Below, in pieces: positions 61,444 to 64,000 of a stretch of DNA of 64,000 bases (the first letter of the stretch is position 1; the number at the start of each line of letters is the position of its first letter). Location of the stretch: assembly GCF_025562715.2 (NCBI RefSeq), contig NZ_JAPFCC010000001.1, positions 1,692,501-1,756,500 of the forward strand, written 5' to 3'. The stretch is from Endozoicomonas gorgoniicola. Lineage in GTDB: Bacteria > Pseudomonadota > Gammaproteobacteria > Pseudomonadales > Endozoicomonadaceae. The translations under genes and the position numbers were made by a program. Below the pieces are notes generated by a model. That model had not been told where the DNA came from, made no database searches, and saw only the letters and a list, made by a program, of their open reading frames with translations.

Positions 61444-62212
61444 GTTCAAGTTTCCCAGTGAGCCACCACCAGAAGTATTAGAGTACTTCAAAAACAAAAA
61501 ATTAAAACCGTCGTTTAGCTGGATGGATGTCTGGAAGTATGAACACCAGACCGTTTTTACCGTCGCCAAGGCCATGCAGCTGGATATTTTGCAGGACATC
61601 CGCGACGGCACATTAAAGGCGATTGCGGAAGGCCAGACCCTCCAGCAGTTCCGTAAGGAGCTGACTCCGCTGTTACAGAAAAAAGGGTGGTGGGGCATTA
61701 AGGACATGACCGACCCGGTAACAGGTAAGACCCAGCTGGCGCAGCTGGGCAGCCCTCACCGTTTAAGAATTATCTACGACACCAACCTGCGCACTGCCCG
61801 CGCTGCCGGTCAGTGGGACCGCATCCAGCGCACCAGGAAAACCCATCCTTACCTGCTGTACGAATTGGGCCCGTCCAAAGAGCACCGCAAAGAGCACACC
61901 CAATGGCAAGGGCTGCTGTTACCGGCTGATGACAGTTTCTGGAACACCCATTACCCCCAAAACGGGTGGGGCTGCAAGTGTCGTGTACGGCAGGTGTCAC
62001 AGGTCGAGTACAACCGCATCAAGGGCAAACACGGTCTTAAGGCTCCTGACATCGAGACCAGGGAGTGGACGAACAAGCGCACCGGCGAAATTATGGACGT
62101 GCCCAAGGGGATTGATCCGGGGTGGGATTATAACCCCGGTAAAGGGCGTTTAACGCACCTTGAAACGGTGGTTAAGGGGAAGGAAAGGGCGTTTAAGAAG
62201 GAGGGCGAATGA
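61433..62212 (+). CDS. Mu gp30/F-like head morphogenesis protein
   Basis: 259 residues; start overlaps the portal gene by 11 bp. Conserved segments of the Mu F-like (SPP1 gp7-like) family are RIIYDTNLRTARAAGQWDRI, HPYLLYELGPSKEHRKEH and FWNTHYPQNGWGCKCRVRQV with its conserved Cys pair. It is a minor head protein needed for prohead assembly. It is shorter than Mu gp30 (about 426) and ends after the core, possibly trimmed. Confidence 0.9.
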   Translation: MMAEFKFPSEPPPEVLEYFKNKKLKPSFSWMDVWKYEHQTVFTVAKAMQLDILQDIRDGTLKAIAEGQTLQQFRKELTPLLQKKGWWGIKDMTDPVTGKTQLAQLGSPHRLRIIYDTNLRTARAAGQWDRIQRTRKTHPYLLYELGPSKEHRKEHTQWQGLLLPADDSFWNTHYPQNGWGCKCRVRQVSQVEYNRIKGKHGLKAPDIETREWTNKRTGEIMDVPKGIDPGWDYNPGKGRLTHLETVVKGKERAFKKEGE

Positions 62213-62367
62213 TGCTACTGATGGAGAGTCTTATATTTGGTGCTGTGTGTATGGTCGTTATACAGGTGCTAACGGCATTTACTGAACACCCGCATCATTT
62301 ATTTATAGCGGGTGTTGCCACCGTTTTATTGTTTGACCTGGTAAAGGTACTGCTCAGTCATGGATAA
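62209..62367 (+). CDS. Small two-helix membrane protein, 52 residues
   Basis: ATG 62209 overlaps the gp30 stop; GGAGGG precedes it. Two hydrophobic helices (SLIFGAVCMVVIQVLTAF and LFIAGVATVLLFDLVKVLL) are joined by a short polar turn with His. Stop TAA at 62365-62367 overlaps the next gene by 8 bp. Could be a superinfection-exclusion or accessory lysis protein; no family recognised. Confidence 0.6.
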   Translation: MMLLMESLIFGAVCMVVIQVLTAFTEHPHHLFIAGVATVLLFDLVKVLLSHG

Positions 62368-62620
62368 ACAGGAAAAGAAGCGTGAGGCTGCCAGGCTGCG
62401 CAAACGCAAGCAGCGCGAACGCCAGCGCGCCTGGAAACAGGCCAGGGGAGCGGAGAACCTTAACCTGGAAATCTACAAAGGCACCCGCGCCTGTCTTGAG
62501 GAACTGATGACCGGCCTGGATTACACCGAACAGGCCGAGGTTATCACGCGGCTGATTCATGGTGCGCACCGGTTAATGGAGCGTGACAAGTCACAGATTG
62601 AAGAATTTTTAAAAGTGTGA
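62360..62620 (+). CDS. Small basic phage protein
   Basis: 86 residues with a strongly basic start (KKREAARLRKRKQRERQR) and a C-terminal helical part (GLDYTEQAEVITRLIHGAHRL). Possibly nucleic-acid binding; the C-terminus resembles short ribbon-helix-helix-type phage proteins, but this is uncertain. Overlaps the previous gene by 8 bp. Confidence 0.65.
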   Translation: MDKQEKKREAARLRKRKQRERQRAWKQARGAENLNLEIYKGTRACLEELMTGLDYTEQAEVITRLIHGAHRLMERDKSQIEEFLKV

Positions 62621-62656
62621 CGCTGATTGAACATTATCAAATATAAGGAAATAGCT

Positions 62657-63181
62657 ATGCAGGATATATTTACAACCTTTGGAATTATCTCGGCCTGTTT
62701 GGTAACAGGCACAGCTTTTGTATATGCAGTGAGTGTGCTGTTGTCTCTGGTGCAACATAACTACTATCGCTCTCTGCGTGGACAGATTGCTGATGCTATA
62801 TCGGATATCTCGAAGTATTACGAAGCTGGCGAAGGTATGAGCGAGCAGGCCGTCAGGTCTTTGCTTGCAAAGTTGCATTCAAGGTATCTGGTCGATATCG
62901 ACAGAATCAAGCGGGAGGATGACGAGCATGTAACGGTTCCGGCAGTCACGCTGCACCAGGTTATGAATGATCTGGCCTATGCAGATATCAAGAGTGATGA
63001 CGCACCCTCCTCTGCGTCTGAGCATGCTGACAGGGCGGTAACGTATCTTGCCCGGTTGATCGATGTGGATGTTTTTTCTGACGAGCAGGTTAGAAACTAT
63101 GTCAGGGAAACGGTTAATGATTTTGAGCAGCGTTACCCTTATCTGGTAAAGCTCGATAAAAAAGCCTCAGGTGCTCCCTGA
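62657..63181 (+). CDS. Accessory phage protein with N-terminal membrane helix
   Basis: 174 residues from ATG 62657, chosen for AAGGAAA 8 bases upstream rather than the TTG at 62627. One transmembrane helix (FGIISACLVTGTAFVYAVSV), then a soluble helical, acidic region with no recognised domain. Lower in G+C than the phage core. Its stop codon lies inside the following terminator. Likely a moron gene. Confidence 0.65.
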   Translation: MQDIFTTFGIISACLVTGTAFVYAVSVLLSLVQHNYYRSLRGQIADAISDISKYYEAGEGMSEQAVRSLLAKLHSRYLVDIDRIKREDDEHVTVPAVTLHQVMNDLAYADIKSDDAPSSASEHADRAVTYLARLIDVDVFSDEQVRNYVRETVNDFEQRYPYLVKLDKKASGAP

Positions 63182-63190
63182 GGCTTTTTT
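63158..63190 (+). terminator. Strong bidirectional terminator
   Basis: 14-bp stem AAAAAAGCCTCAGG / CCTGAGGCTTTTTT with a 5-base loop, ending in six T. It closes the transcription unit that ends with the 62657-63181 gene. The 168 bp after it (63191-63358) contain no gene and could hold a promoter for the next one. Confidence 0.9.
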
Positions 63191-63358
63191 GTATCCGGGT
63201 GGTTAACGATAGCCCTGAAATGAGAACTCAGTGGCTACCCCCTTTAAGACCCCTTTAACGGCGATGTTTGTTTAAAACTTTGACCTGAGTTCTTGTACAT
63301 TCGTACGCAAAAGTATCAGTATAGCTTTACTGTTGCCGATTATTTTAGGGATTAGGTC

Positions 63359-63592
63359 ATGAGTTCAGTTGGTTTGGATGCCATGAGTTCAGCAAGAATA
63401 CAACTTCACCTCGACATACATGAACCGATAGAGCTGGTTGATATGACATTGTCATTTCAGGCACTGGCTATGGAATACCGGAAGCACATACACAAGAAAG
63501 CAAGAGCGAAAGGCGGCAAGGCTTCCGACGATATAAAGCTTTATATCCGTCATTCACCACCCTATTCAGGAATAAATTTCTTGGTACGTTGA
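63359..63592 (+). pseudogene. Phage gene truncated by an IS element
   Basis: 77-codon ORF. Residues about 15-65 (LHLDIHEPIELVDMTLSFQ, then DDIKLYI) resemble a small phage family of unknown function whose members continue with a hydrophobic Ile/Ala/Glu-rich C-terminus. Here the sequence becomes unrelated after KLYIRH, where the IS4/IS1634-type element begins, so the last residues are read from IS DNA. The identity of the family is a recollection, not a match. Confidence 0.5.
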
Positions 63593-64000
63593 GCCCAAAA
63601 TAAAAATGATCGTCGATTGCCTCTCCGATATTCCAACCATGTGTTTCTCCGTCCCGTTAACCGACAGCACATGAATCCCATCAAAGCACAGGAAAACCCA
63701 TCTGCCCGTTGGGTTCTGGGCTGGTTTCTTCTTCATGTCCGGGAACGTTCGGCTCTGCCTTTTCAGTTCATAGCGGATTCGATGCTGAATTGCAGCATAG
63801 ACCATAAGGCAGAGTGTCATCACCATTAACAGGGCCTCAATACGCTCAGGTTTTTTGAGATACAGTGAAGACACCAGAAAATCAGGGCTCTTCAGGAAGC
63901 GAAAACCTCTCTCAACCTGCTGCTGGGATTTATACGTCCTCAGTAGTTCGCCAGCGTCAAGCCGGGCTGTATCTGTATCGTTGGTTGCCAGAACAAAACA
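63550..64000 (-). mobile_element. IS4/IS1634-type insertion sequence, right part (continues beyond window)
   Basis: The element contains the 3' part of a transposase on the minus strand and ends a few bases beyond its stop codon (63566). The exact end and terminal inverted repeat cannot be fixed without the other end; the junction is placed where the interrupted phage gene loses similarity. Confidence 0.75.
63566..64000 (-). CDS. IS4/IS1634-family transposase, C-terminal part
   Basis: 144 residues visible; the start lies beyond the window. Diagnostic segments are FVLATND, LLRTYKSQQQVERGFRFLK (the Y-x2-[R/Q]-x3-E-x6-K motif containing the catalytic Glu), SSLYLKKPERIEALLMVMTLCLMVY and ARRAY-free C-terminal text PTGRWVFLCFDGIHVL ending LGSTYQEIYS. 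These are typical of IS1634-like DDE transposases. The visible reading frame has no stop or shift, so the gene may be intact. Confidence 0.9.
   Translation of the reverse strand, partial: CFVLATNDTDTARLDAGELLRTYKSQQQVERGFRFLKSPDFLVSSLYLKKPERIEALLMVMTLCLMVYAAIQHRIRYELKRQSRTFPDMKKKPAQNPTGRWVFLCFDGIHVLSVNGTEKHMVGISERQSTIIFILGSTYQEIYS

Larger units (their letters stand above)
45790..64000 (+). mobile_element. Mu-like transposable prophage, left part, continuing beyond window
   Basis: Gene order matches Mu-like phages: divergent repressor, small early DNA-binding protein, DDE transposase A, ATPase B, early genes with DUF3164 and GemA, Mor activator, endolysin and holin, then gp25-gp30-like head genes. 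The left boundary is estimated just outside the first TGTCCGATT repeat (45797); the exact TG dinucleotide cannot be fixed without the right end. G+C is visibly higher than in the chromosome from 46.9 kb on. An IS element interrupts it near 63.55 kb, and protease, coat, tail and mom-like genes are not in the window, so it may be defective. Confidence 0.92.

Noticed and set aside
1..64000. CRISPR array, rRNA or tRNA genes
   Set aside because: No regularly spaced direct repeats and no tRNA- or rRNA-like sequences were recognised on reading both strands.

Overview
The window looks like a piece of a gammaproteobacterial chromosome, most like the marine, animal-associated Endozoicomonas/Hahella group of Oceanospirillales. 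That placement is inferred from gene order and from the mix of ordinary housekeeping genes with eukaryote-like or lineage-restricted secreted proteins; no rRNA or tRNA gene is present to confirm it. About 45.5 kb of moderate-G+C chromosome is followed by a Mu-like transposable prophage of clearly higher G+C, which runs off the right edge.

Chromosomal part. Positions 1-6608 hold four tandem minus-strand paralogs of a secreted, probably right-handed beta-helix protein (the first is cut by the window edge). Next, 6874-14997 is a minus-strand cluster gloB - mltD - three overlapping family-5 (YejA/NppA-like) solute-binding proteins, with no permease or ATPase in the window. The conserved block mltD-gloB-methyltransferase-rnhA-dnaQ (13-21 kb) is interrupted by a RING-finger-like gene, an apparent IS200/IS605 end remnant and a large 851-residue helical protein. 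A paralog of that large protein lies at 38.6-41.0 kb. Another beta-helix protein, NudC, SohB, a CPA2 antiporter, a sulfite reductase with its DUF934 partner, a 35-residue membrane peptide, a DUF2970 protein and two unrecognised hydrophobic proteins follow. Then come a Kef-type antiporter, a glutaredoxin-like protein, FieF, TatD, a MOSC protein, XthA and an RND efflux pair.

Prophage part (about 45.8 kb to beyond 64.0 kb). The left end carries a cluster of TGTCCGATT inverted repeats that look like transposase-binding sites. It continues with a small ORF and a c-type repressor on the minus strand, an operator/early promoter, a small early DNA-binding protein, a MuA-like DDE transposase (D296, D359, E395) and a MuB-like ATPase. 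A run of small early genes includes DUF3164, DUF2786 and GemA, and ends with a Mor-type activator. The late operon then gives endolysin, holin, DksA-like zinc finger, DUF2730, gp26-like, gp27-like, Gp49-like, gp28 terminase, gp29 portal and gp30/F-like head protein. A few less G+C-rich genes look like later additions. The prophage is broken at about 63.55 kb by an IS4/IS1634-type element whose transposase continues past the window; morphogenesis and tail genes are not visible.

The most unusual signal is a two-hairpin element found three times inside the prophage (51.63, 54.09 and 61.15 kb, the last inverted), plus a possible degenerate copy at 55.4 kb. Both stems vary between copies with compensating base changes, so the fold appears to be conserved rather than the sequence. 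Other points of interest are the tandem beta-helix family, the RING-like protein lacking one zinc ligand, the paired 851/805-residue proteins, and several genes under 60 codons.
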